A stretch of DNA of 10,961 nt from an uncultured Streptococcus sp. (GTDB lineage Bacteria > Bacillota > Bacilli > Lactobacillales > Streptococcaceae): contig NZ_CAJPNR010000061.1 in NCBI RefSeq assembly GCF_905372115.1, positions 1 to 10,961 of the forward strand. The letters are read 5' to 3'. Below, piece by piece: positions 1 to 6,419 of this stretch. Position numbers and translations under genes: made by a program. Under the pieces are notes generated by a model that searched no databases, was not told the DNA's origin, and saw only the letters and a list, made by a program, of their open reading frames with translations. The number at the start of each line of letters is the position of its first letter. The first letter of the stretch is position 1.

Positions 1-3
1 AAA

Positions 4-25
4 ATATTGTATAATAATACAATAT
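4..25. repeat. Inverted repeat over the -10 box, possible operator
   Basis: Two perfect 9-bp arms, ATATTGTAT at 4-12 and ATACAATAT at 17-25, are separated by 4 bases. The repeat covers the -10 box of the first lipoprotein gene, where a repressor dimer would block polymerase. The inner part (5-bp arm, 4 A/T bases, 5-bp arm) has the spacing of an ArgR/AhrC ARG box, with one symmetric mismatch per arm to TGAAT/ATTCA. That match is weak and the regulator is unknown. The region is very AT-rich, so chance is possible. Confidence 0.4.
10..15 (+). promoter_or_regulatory. -10 box of the first lipoprotein gene (promoter cut by window edge)
   Basis: A perfect TATAAT lies 31 bases before the start codon at 47, so transcription would begin near position 22. 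The matching -35 box would fall before the first base of the window and cannot be judged. Upstream operon structure is likewise unknown. Confidence 0.6.
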
Positions 26-33
26 AAATTGAG

Positions 34-39
34 AAGGAG
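34..39 (+). promoter_or_regulatory. Ribosome binding site that decides the start of the first gene
   Basis: AAGGAG ends 7 bases before the ATG at 47. In-frame TTG at 29 lies upstream of this site and ATG at 41 is only one base past it, so neither can use it. Starting at 47 also gives the same MK-x-SK signal-peptide start seen in both paralogues downstream. Confidence 0.85.
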
Positions 40-46
40 AATGCTC

Positions 47-2002
47 ATGAAAAAATCTAAATGGTTGGCCATTACTGGACTGACAGTCGTGTCAACACTG
101 ATTTTAGCTGCTTGTGGAAGCTCTAGTGCCAGCAATACATACTCTTATATTTATCTGACTGACCCTGATACCTTGGACTATGTAAACTCCAATCGGGCAA
201 CGACTTCTGATGTGGCTTCAAATCTGGTCGATGGTCTTTTGGAAAATGACAAGTATGGTAATCTGGTTCCATCTATTGCGGAAGACTGGACTGTTTCAAA
301 GGATGGTCTGACCTATACCTATAAGCTTCGCAAAGATGCTAAATGGTATACATCAGACGGTGAAGAATACTCAGAGGTTAAAGCTCAAGACTTTGTCACT
401 GGTTTGAAGCATGCAGCAGATGAAAAATCAGAAGCTCTTCCAATCGTCCAAAGCTCTATCAAAGGCTTGGATGCCTATGTCAAGGGTGAGTCAAATGACT
501 TTTCAACGGTTGGCGTCAAGGCTGTCGATGACTATACGGTCGAGTACACTCTTAACCAGCCAGAAAGTTATTGGAATTCCAAGACGACTATGGGAATTCT
601 CTTTCCGATTAACAAAGAATTTTTGGAATCAAAAGGAAAAGACTTTGGTACTGTAAAACCTTCTTCCATTCTTTATAATGGTCCTTATATTCTGAAGGCT
701 TTTACTTCTAAGTCTGTCATTGAATACGCTAAAAACCAGAACTACTGGGATAAGGACAATGTCAAGGTTGAAAATATAAAGCTCACTTACTTTGATGGTT
801 CAGATCAGGAATCACTGATTCGCAACTTCTCAGACGGTGCCTATTCTCAAGCACGGCTTTACCCAACAAGTTCTAACTACGCTTCTGTAGAAAAGCAATA
901 CAAGGATAATATTATCTTCTCACGGCAGGATTCAACTAGTTTCTATTTTGCTTTCAATCTGAATCGTAAGGCTTATAATCACTCATCTAAGACAACAGAT
1001 GCTCAGAAGACATCGACTACAGCAGCTATTCAAAATAAAGACTTCCGTCAGGCAATCAACTTTGCCTTTGACCGGACATCTTTTGGAGCTCAGATGAATG
1101 GTAAAGACGGAGCGACTAAACTCATCCGTAGCTTGCTAGTTCCTCCTAGCTTCGTGCAGGTTGATGGCAAAGACTTTTCAGATGTTGTAGAGAGCAAACT
1201 TCCTACTTATGGCGATGAGTGGAGCGGTGTCAAGTTGACAGATGCCCAAGACAGCATCTACAATGCTGACAAGGCCAAGGCTGAGTTTGCTAAGGCTAAG
1301 GAAGCCTTGCAAGCAGAAGGTGTTGAATTCCCGATTCATATCGATATTCCTGTGGATCAGACTGACAAAGTCTTGGTACAACGGACCAACTCTTTCAAAC
1401 AGTCTGTTGAAGCAGCACTCGGACAGGACAATGTCGTCATTGATGTTCAGCAAATGTCTACAGATGACTTTGATAACTCTGCCTATTTTGCAGAAACAGC
1501 AGCTCAGAAGGACTACGACCTCAACATGTCTGGTTGGTCAGCAGATTATCAAGACCCATCTACCTATTTGAATATTTTCAACCCAGAAACGGGTGACGCT
1601 ACAGATAATATTGGTTTAGAAAAAGGGAAAAATGCTGATGTTGCAAATAAAGTTGGCTTGAATGAATACAAAGAGTTATTGGATGAGGCGGATAAGGAAA
1701 AACAAGATACCGACGCTCGTTATACCAAATACGCAGTAGCTCAGGCTTGGCTGACAGATAGCTCCATTGTTATTCCTGGTGTTTCTGGCGGTGGTTCACC
1801 AGTTGTTCAGAAGGTTGTGCCATTTACCAAGTCATACTCTTATGTCGGAATCAAAGGAGATGTCTATGTCTTTAAGAACATGGAACTCCAAAATGATATT
1901 GTGACGGCCAAAGATTACGAAGCGGCTCTTAAGAAATGGGAAAAAGAAAAGGAAGCATCCAATAAAAAAGCCCAAGAAGAGCTAGAAAAACATATCAAAT
2001 AA
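47..2002 (+). CDS. Oligopeptide-binding lipoprotein, AmiA/AliA/Hpp type (paralogue 1)
   Basis: Extracellular peptide receptor for the AmiCDEF transporter encoded downstream. The 651-residue product begins with a lipoprotein signal peptide (K2, K3, K5, then a hydrophobic stretch) and the lipobox LAAC with lipidated Cys23, so it should be anchored to the outer face of the membrane. The family 5 solute-binding signature starts near A78 (AEDW, then TYTYKLRK and KWY). Later family blocks are NGPYILK, FRQAINFAFDR, FPIHIDIPVD and AQAWLTDS. The C-terminus is a Lys/Glu-rich helix with SNKKAQEELEKHIK. Length fits AmiA/AliA proteins (about 650-660 aa). It is monocistronic by appearance, with its own -10 box and terminator. 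Compared with the other two it lacks the GFD motif after the DPSTYL block and carries a GGG segment near residue 580, so its peptide preference may differ. It likely corresponds to one of the S. gordonii hppG/hppH genes; I cannot say which. Confidence 0.93.
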   Translation: MKKSKWLAITGLTVVSTLILAACGSSSASNTYSYIYLTDPDTLDYVNSNRATTSDVASNLVDGLLENDKYGNLVPSIAEDWTVSKDGLTYTYKLRKDAKWYTSDGEEYSEVKAQDFVTGLKHAADEKSEALPIVQSSIKGLDAYVKGESNDFSTVGVKAVDDYTVEYTLNQPESYWNSKTTMGILFPINKEFLESKGKDFGTVKPSSILYNGPYILKAFTSKSVIEYAKNQNYWDKDNVKVENIKLTYFDGSDQESLIRNFSDGAYSQARLYPTSSNYASVEKQYKDNIIFSRQDSTSFYFAFNLNRKAYNHSSKTTDAQKTSTTAAIQNKDFRQAINFAFDRTSFGAQMNGKDGATKLIRSLLVPPSFVQVDGKDFSDVVESKLPTYGDEWSGVKLTDAQDSIYNADKAKAEFAKAKEALQAEGVEFPIHIDIPVDQTDKVLVQRTNSFKQSVEAALGQDNVVIDVQQMSTDDFDNSAYFAETAAQKDYDLNMSGWSADYQDPSTYLNIFNPETGDATDNIGLEKGKNADVANKVGLNEYKELLDEADKEKQDTDARYTKYAVAQAWLTDSSIVIPGVSGGGSPVVQKVVPFTKSYSYVGIKGDVYVFKNMELQNDIVTAKDYEAALKKWEKEKEASNKKAQEELEKHIK

Positions 2003-2060
2003 GATTCTGAACAGCAAAAGTTTGACTCTTTGTGGCTGTCCTGAATTAAGTTATTTAGTT

Positions 2061-2087
2061 GAGAGAACATTTTGTTCTCTCTTTTTT
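2061..2087 (+). terminator. Rho-independent terminator after the first lipoprotein gene
   Basis: A 9-bp perfect stem (GAGAGAACA at 2061-2069 with TGTTCTCTC at 2073-2081) closes a 3-base loop and is followed directly by six T (2082-2087). It lies 58 bases past the stop codon and before the promoter of the next gene, so the first gene is probably its own transcript. Confidence 0.9.
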
Positions 2088-2104
2088 ATATCGGCCTCCA
2101 TTAC

Positions 2105-2119
2105 ATTGAAGCGTTTACA
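2105..2119. promoter_or_regulatory. cre-like site (putative CcpA operator)
   Basis: ATTGAAGCGTTTACA matches the catabolite-responsive element WTGNAARCGNWWWCW at 14 of 15 positions; the mismatch is T in place of G at the third base. It covers the complete -35 hexamer (2114-2119) of the second lipoprotein gene, a position expected to give repression by CcpA when preferred sugars are present. The match is seen; binding is inferred. Confidence 0.5.
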
Positions 2120-2142
2120 TCCTGTCGCAGAAGTGCTATAAT
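2114..2142 (+). promoter_or_regulatory. Sigma-A promoter of the second lipoprotein gene
   Basis: The -35 box TTTACA (2114-2119) is followed by a 17-base spacer and a perfect -10 box TATAAT (2137-2142), with the extended -10 TG at 2134-2135. Transcription should start near 2149, giving a leader of roughly 27 bases before the ATG at 2176. Confidence 0.88.
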
Positions 2143-2175
2143 GAAAGTAATCTTAATGAAAACTGGAGGAAGTTT

Positions 2176-4146
2176 ATGAAAACATCTAAGTTAGCTGCTG
2201 CGACTGGACTTGTCATTCTCTCTGCAGGAATTTTGGCTGCCTGTTCGTTTGGTGGCTCCAATTCATCTGGGAAAAACTATAGCTATGTTTATACCGCAGA
2301 TCCAGATACGCTGGATTACACAGTGTCCAATAAACGGGCAACCAATGAGATTATGGCTAATGTAGTGGATGGTTTGCTAGAAAGCGATAAGTATGGTAAC
2401 TTAGTGCCTTCTCTAGCAGAAGATTGGACCGTTTCAAAAGATGGTCTGACCTATACTTATAAGCTTCGTAAGGGAGTGAAATGGTATACTTCTGATGGTG
2501 AAGAATATGCAGACGTGACTGCTAAGGACTTTGTGACCAGTCTGAAGCATGCTGCTGACAGCAAGTCTGATGGTCTCTATATCGTTCAAAAATCCATTAA
2601 AGGCTTGGACGACTATGTCAATGGTAAAATAACTGACTTCTCCCAAGTTGGTGTTAAGGCGGTGGATGATTCTACTGTTCAGTATACTTTGAATCAGCCC
2701 GAAAGTTTCTGGAATTCTAAGACAACCATGGGGATTCTTTTCCCAATTAATGAAGAATTTCTGAAATCAAAAGGTGACAAGTTTGCTCAGGGAACGGATC
2801 CGACCAGTGTCCTCTATAACGGTCCGTTTATCTTGAAATCCATCACTTCGAAATCTCAAATTAGCTTAGAGAAGAATCCTAACTATTGGGATAAGGAAAA
2901 GGTAAAAATTGACACTGTCAAGTTCTCTTACTATGATGGTCAAGATACAGAATCGCTGGTGCGTGGTTTCTCTGACGGTAACTACACCATTGCCCGTCTT
3001 TTCCCAAACAGCTCAAACTTTGCCAGTGTGAAGAAACAGTATGGCGATAATATCGTCTACACTCCTCAAGGTTCAGGAACCTTCTTTGTTACAACTAATA
3101 TTGATCGTCAGTCTTACGAGCATACTTCTAAGACAACGGATGCACAGAAATCTTCCACTAAGAAAGCGCTGCTCAATAAAGATTTTCGTCAGGCTCTGCT
3201 TTTTGCCTTTGACCGTACTGCCTATTCTGCACAAACCAATGGCGAAGAAGCAGCAGACAAGCAGCTTCGTAATACCTTTGTTCCGCCAACCTTTGTTCAA
3301 GCCAATGGTAAAGAGTTCGGCAACATTGTAGAAGAAAATCTGGCTAGCTATGGCGATGAGTGGAAGGGAGTCAAATTAGACGATGCTCAGGATGGTCTTT
3401 ATAATCCAGAAAAAGCCAAGGCAGAATTTGCCAAAGCTAAGGAAGCGCTGCAGGCAGAAGGAGTGGAATTCCCAATCCATCTGGATATTCCGGTTAGCTC
3501 AGCAGATACCAATGGCGTTAAGAGTGTTCAGTCATTGAAGCAGTCTATTGAAGCCAACCTTGGCTCTGACAATGTAGTAATTGATATTCAGCAGATGACA
3601 GATGATGAGTTGAATAATATCACCTACTTTGCGACCTCTGCATCCCAAGAAGACTGGGACTTGAATAATAATCTCGGCTGGAGTCCGGATTATAACGATC
3701 CATCTTCTTATCTGGAAATCACTGGATCTAAGACTGGTGAGAATGTTGACAGCTACTTTGGTTTTGACCCTGGCACAGACAATGCGGCAGCTAAAGAGGC
3801 TGGCTTTGAAGAGTATGATAAGCTCTTGGAAGATGCTGCTTCAGAAAACGAGGATATTAACAAACGTTACGAAAAATATGCGGTAGCTCAGGCTTGGCTG
3901 ACAGACAGTGCTCTGTTGATGCCAGCTTGGTCATCTGGTGCAACACCAAGTGTCCGTAAGGTTGTTCCGTTCTCAGGACCATTTGCTTGGACTGGAAACA
4001 AGGGTGAATACAGCTTTAAATATGTTGAAATCCAAGATAAACCAATAACGACTAAAGATTATGAAAAAGCGCGTGAAAAATGGGCAAAAGAAAAGGAAGA
4101 ATCCAATAAAAAGGCTCAAGAAGAACTCGCAGAACATATCAAATAA
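2176..4146 (+). CDS. Oligopeptide-binding lipoprotein, AmiA/AliA/Hpp type (paralogue 2)
   Basis: Second membrane-anchored peptide receptor, 656 residues. The signal peptide MKTSK plus a hydrophobic core ends in the lipobox LAAC with Cys23. The family 5 solute-binding signature starts at A81 (AEDW, TYTYKLRK). Shared blocks follow: FWNSKTTMGIL, NGPFILK, FRQALLFAFDR, FPIHLDIPV, AQAWLTDS, and the charged tail with SNKKAQEELAEHIK. Unlike paralogue 1 it keeps the FGFD motif after DPSSYL. The start is fixed by GGAGGA (2165-2170) 5 bases upstream. It has its own extended -10 promoter, a cre-like site over the -35 box and a terminator just after the stop, so it is probably expressed alone and perhaps repressed by CcpA. 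By position it would be an hppG/hppH-type gene of S. gordonii. Lipoprotein and family assignment are secure; the ligand is unknown. Confidence 0.94.
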   Translation: MKTSKLAAATGLVILSAGILAACSFGGSNSSGKNYSYVYTADPDTLDYTVSNKRATNEIMANVVDGLLESDKYGNLVPSLAEDWTVSKDGLTYTYKLRKGVKWYTSDGEEYADVTAKDFVTSLKHAADSKSDGLYIVQKSIKGLDDYVNGKITDFSQVGVKAVDDSTVQYTLNQPESFWNSKTTMGILFPINEEFLKSKGDKFAQGTDPTSVLYNGPFILKSITSKSQISLEKNPNYWDKEKVKIDTVKFSYYDGQDTESLVRGFSDGNYTIARLFPNSSNFASVKKQYGDNIVYTPQGSGTFFVTTNIDRQSYEHTSKTTDAQKSSTKKALLNKDFRQALLFAFDRTAYSAQTNGEEAADKQLRNTFVPPTFVQANGKEFGNIVEENLASYGDEWKGVKLDDAQDGLYNPEKAKAEFAKAKEALQAEGVEFPIHLDIPVSSADTNGVKSVQSLKQSIEANLGSDNVVIDIQQMTDDELNNITYFATSASQEDWDLNNNLGWSPDYNDPSSYLEITGSKTGENVDSYFGFDPGTDNAAAKEAGFEEYDKLLEDAASENEDINKRYEKYAVAQAWLTDSALLMPAWSSGATPSVRKVVPFSGPFAWTGNKGEYSFKYVEIQDKPITTKDYEKAREKWAKEKEESNKKAQEELAEHIK

Positions 4147-4152
4147 AGCAAG

Positions 4153-4183
4153 AAAATCCCATTGTAGCTACAATGGGATTTTT
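4153..4183 (+). terminator. Rho-independent terminator after the second lipoprotein gene
   Basis: A perfect inverted repeat spans 4153-4182 with 15-base arms (core ATCCCATTGTA and TACAATGGGAT; practical loop AGCT) and runs into TTTTT at 4179-4183. It starts 6 bases past the stop codon. The A-run at 4153-4156 means it could also work on the opposite strand. The following bases 4184-4291 contain no gene or convincing signal. Confidence 0.92.
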
Positions 4184-4291
4184 GATGATTTTAGAGGCGG
4201 AATGGGCGAGACTAAGGTTGTCTAATCCTATATAGCAAACATGCAGGAAGCCTGATTACATAAACATCTGAGGGTGCCAGTGAGCTAACTT

Positions 4292-4306
4292 AATATTCTG
4301 AAAATT
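4292..4306. promoter_or_regulatory. CodY-box (putative operator)
   Basis: AATATTCTGAAAATT differs from the CodY consensus AATTTTCWGAAAATT at a single base (A for T at position 4). It ends 3 bases before the -35 box of the promoter that drives the third receptor and, by read-through, amiCDEF. CodY senses branched-chain amino acids in low-GC Gram-positives and commonly controls peptide transport, so nutritional repression is expected. No comparable box was seen upstream of the other two receptor genes within the window. Confidence 0.62.
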
Positions 4307-4309
4307 TAT

Positions 4310-4338
4310 TTTACTTTTAGTACTATCTATGCTATAAT
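4310..4338 (+). promoter_or_regulatory. Sigma-A promoter of the third receptor and amiCDEF
   Basis: The -35 box TTTACT (4310-4315), a 17-base spacer and a perfect -10 box TATAAT (4333-4338) with the extended -10 TG at 4330-4331. Architecture is the same as the promoter at 2114-2142. Transcription should start near 4345, about 34 bases before the ATG at 4379. Confidence 0.87.
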
Positions 4339-4378
4339 CTTAATTAAATCTAAAAATCTAAAAGATGGAGAAACCCAT

Positions 4379-6355
4379 ATGAAACAAAGCAAAGTCCTTG
4401 CGTTAGCAGGAGTTACTCTTCTTGCGGCTGGCTTTCTTGCAGCTTGCTCAGGCTCTAAGCCAAACACAAAATCAGGCAGTTCTAACACCTTTAATTATAT
4501 CTACGAGACAGATCCTGAAAACTTGAACTATCTCACTTCAAGTAAAGCTGCTACAACAGACTTGACAGCAAATGTCATTGACGGTCTTTTAGAAAACGAC
4601 CAATATGGAAACTTAGTTCCTTCAATGGCAGAGGAATGGACTGTATCACCAGATGGGAAAACTTATACTTATAAACTTCGCAAAGATGCTAAGTGGTATA
4701 CTTCCGAAGGTGAAGAGTACGCAGATGTGACAGCAGAAGACTTTGTCACAGGTCTTAAGTATGCGGCAGACAATAAATCTGAAACAATCTACTTGGTTCA
4801 GGATTCTGTAAAAGGGCTTAAGGACTATATTTCTGGGAAGATTGATTTCTCAGAAGTAGGAATCAAAGCAGTTGATGATCATACTGTTGAGTATACTCTT
4901 AATGAGCCAGAAAGCTTCTGGAACTCTAAGACGACAATGGGAATTCTCTACCCAGTAAACAAAGACTTTTTGGAAAACCAAGGCGATAAGTTTGCTCAAG
5001 CAACTGATCCAACAAGCTTGCTTTATAACGGACCTTTCTTGCTCAAATCATTGACTTCAAAATCTGAAATCCAATTTGAGAAGAATCCTAATTATTGGGA
5101 CAAAGAAAATGTTCACGTAGATGCAGTGAAACTCTCTTTCTATGATGGACAAGATCAAGGAAAACCTGCTGAGCAGTTCAGCCAAGGCGCATTGACAACA
5201 GCCAGACTTTTCCCAACTAGTGCGACTTATGAAAAGGTTGAAAAAGACTTTAAAGATAATATCGTCTATACACCTCAAGATGCCTCAACTTTCTTAGTAG
5301 GTACTAACATTGATCGTCAGTCTTATAATCATACGGCTAAGACATCAGAAGCTCAAAAAACTTCAACTAAGAAAGCCTTGCTTAACAAGGACTTCCGTCA
5401 GGCTTTGACCTTTGCCTTCAATCGTGAGTCCTATGCATCTCAGATTAATGGTAAGGACGGAGCAGACAAACTTCTTCGTAACCTTTACATCCCACCTACA
5501 TTTGTGCAGGCTGGTGACAAGTCCTTCGGTGACTTAGTTAAGGAAAAAGTAGTAACTTATGGCGACGAATGGAAAGACGTTGACTTCTCAGATGGTCAAG
5601 ATGGTCTCTATAACGAGAACAAAGCAAAGGCTGAATTCGCTAAAGCAAAAGAAGCTTTGAAAGCTGATGGAGTGGAATTCCCAATTCATCTGGACATTCC
5701 GGTTGATCAAACAGCTACTTCTAAAGTACAGCGCGTTCAATCCCTCAAGCAATCCATTGAGAAGACTTTGGGAACAGATAATGTTGTGATTGATGTTCAC
5801 CAATTGTCTAAGGATGAAGTGACTAACATTACCTTGTTTGCTCCTTCTGCTGCTGAAGAGGACTGGGATATTTCAGATAATGTCGGCTGGTCTCCGGACT
5901 ATCAAGATCCATCTACCTATCTTGATGTTATCAAACCTGGTGGTGAAAACACCAAGACCTTCTTAGGATTTGATGGCACAGATAATGCCGCAGCGAAACA
6001 AGTTGGTTTGGATGAATATACCAAGCTGGTTGACGAAGCTGGTGCAGAAAAGCAAGATTTGAACAAGCGTTATGAAAAATATGCGGCTGCTCAGGCTTGG
6101 CTGACTGATAGTGCTTTGTTGATTCCGGTAACTTCTAGAACAGGTCGTCCAACCTTGACTAAGGTAGTGCCTTTCTCAGCACCGTTTGCTTGGTCTGGTG
6201 CTAAGGCGCGTGAAGCAGCAAGTTATAAGTACATGAAATTGCAGGATGAGCCTGTAACGACAAAAGATTATAATAGCGCTCAGGAAAAATGGAATAAAGA
6301 ACGTGCGGAATCTAATAAAAAAGCTCAAGAAGAATTAGCAGACCACGTGAAATAA
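4379..6355 (+). CDS. amiA: Oligopeptide-binding lipoprotein AmiA/HppA type (paralogue 3), first gene of the transporter operon
   Basis: Peptide receptor of 658 residues in the position of pneumococcal amiA and S. gordonii hppA, directly before amiC. The signal peptide MKQSK plus hydrophobic core ends with lipobox LAAC and Cys23. The family 5 solute-binding signature starts near A84 (AEEW, TYTYKLRK). It shares FWNSKTTMGIL, NGPFLLK, FRQALTFAFNR, FPIHLDIPVDQ, LGFD and AQAWLTDS with its paralogues, and ends in the same charged tail (SNKKAQEELADHVK). GGAG at 4367-4370 supports the start. Its promoter has a CodY-box just upstream, and a weak terminator-like hairpin separates it from amiC, which would leave more receptor than permease mRNA. 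The symbol rests on position and overall similarity; members of this family are often named interchangeably (amiA, aliA, hppA). Confidence 0.93.
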   Translation: MKQSKVLALAGVTLLAAGFLAACSGSKPNTKSGSSNTFNYIYETDPENLNYLTSSKAATTDLTANVIDGLLENDQYGNLVPSMAEEWTVSPDGKTYTYKLRKDAKWYTSEGEEYADVTAEDFVTGLKYAADNKSETIYLVQDSVKGLKDYISGKIDFSEVGIKAVDDHTVEYTLNEPESFWNSKTTMGILYPVNKDFLENQGDKFAQATDPTSLLYNGPFLLKSLTSKSEIQFEKNPNYWDKENVHVDAVKLSFYDGQDQGKPAEQFSQGALTTARLFPTSATYEKVEKDFKDNIVYTPQDASTFLVGTNIDRQSYNHTAKTSEAQKTSTKKALLNKDFRQALTFAFNRESYASQINGKDGADKLLRNLYIPPTFVQAGDKSFGDLVKEKVVTYGDEWKDVDFSDGQDGLYNENKAKAEFAKAKEALKADGVEFPIHLDIPVDQTATSKVQRVQSLKQSIEKTLGTDNVVIDVHQLSKDEVTNITLFAPSAAEEDWDISDNVGWSPDYQDPSTYLDVIKPGGENTKTFLGFDGTDNAAAKQVGLDEYTKLVDEAGAEKQDLNKRYEKYAAAQAWLTDSALLIPVTSRTGRPTLTKVVPFSAPFAWSGAKAREAASYKYMKLQDEPVTTKDYNSAQEKWNKERAESNKKAQEELADHVK

Positions 6356-6362
6356 GCTTGCT

Positions 6363-6398
6363 AAGAGAACTTTCTCTAATAGAGGAGAAAGTTCTTTT
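6363..6398 (+). terminator. Stem-loop between receptor and permease genes, probable attenuator
   Basis: A 10-bp perfect stem (GAACTTTCTC at 6367-6376 with GAGAAAGTTC at 6385-6394) can be extended outward through A-U and G-U pairs. The loop has 8 bases (6377-6384). Only four T follow (6395-6398) before GG, so termination should be partial, letting some transcripts continue into amiC, which has no promoter I can see. It may also protect the 3' end of receptor mRNA. Confidence 0.65.
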
Positions 6399-6419
6399 GG
6401 AATTTAAAGGAAACGATAA

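Noticed and set aside
29..46. Upstream in-frame starts for the first gene (TTG at 29, ATG at 41)
   Set aside because: The ribosome binding site AAGGAG at 34-39 lies after the TTG and touches the ATG at 41. The ATG at 47 has correct spacing and gives the same signal-peptide start as the paralogues.
2011..2039. Possible extra hairpin (ACAGC with GCTGT) after the first gene
   Set aside because: Pairing is short and interrupted and no U-run follows; the terminator at 2061-2087 explains the end.
4184..4291. Possible small RNA or gene remnant between receptors 2 and 3
   Set aside because: No promoter, strong hairpin or open frame was found; the few inverted repeats are only about 4 bp.
4339..4378. 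Riboswitch or T-box leader before the third receptor
   Set aside because: The leader predicted from the promoter is only about 34 bases, too short for such structures, and no T-box motif is present.
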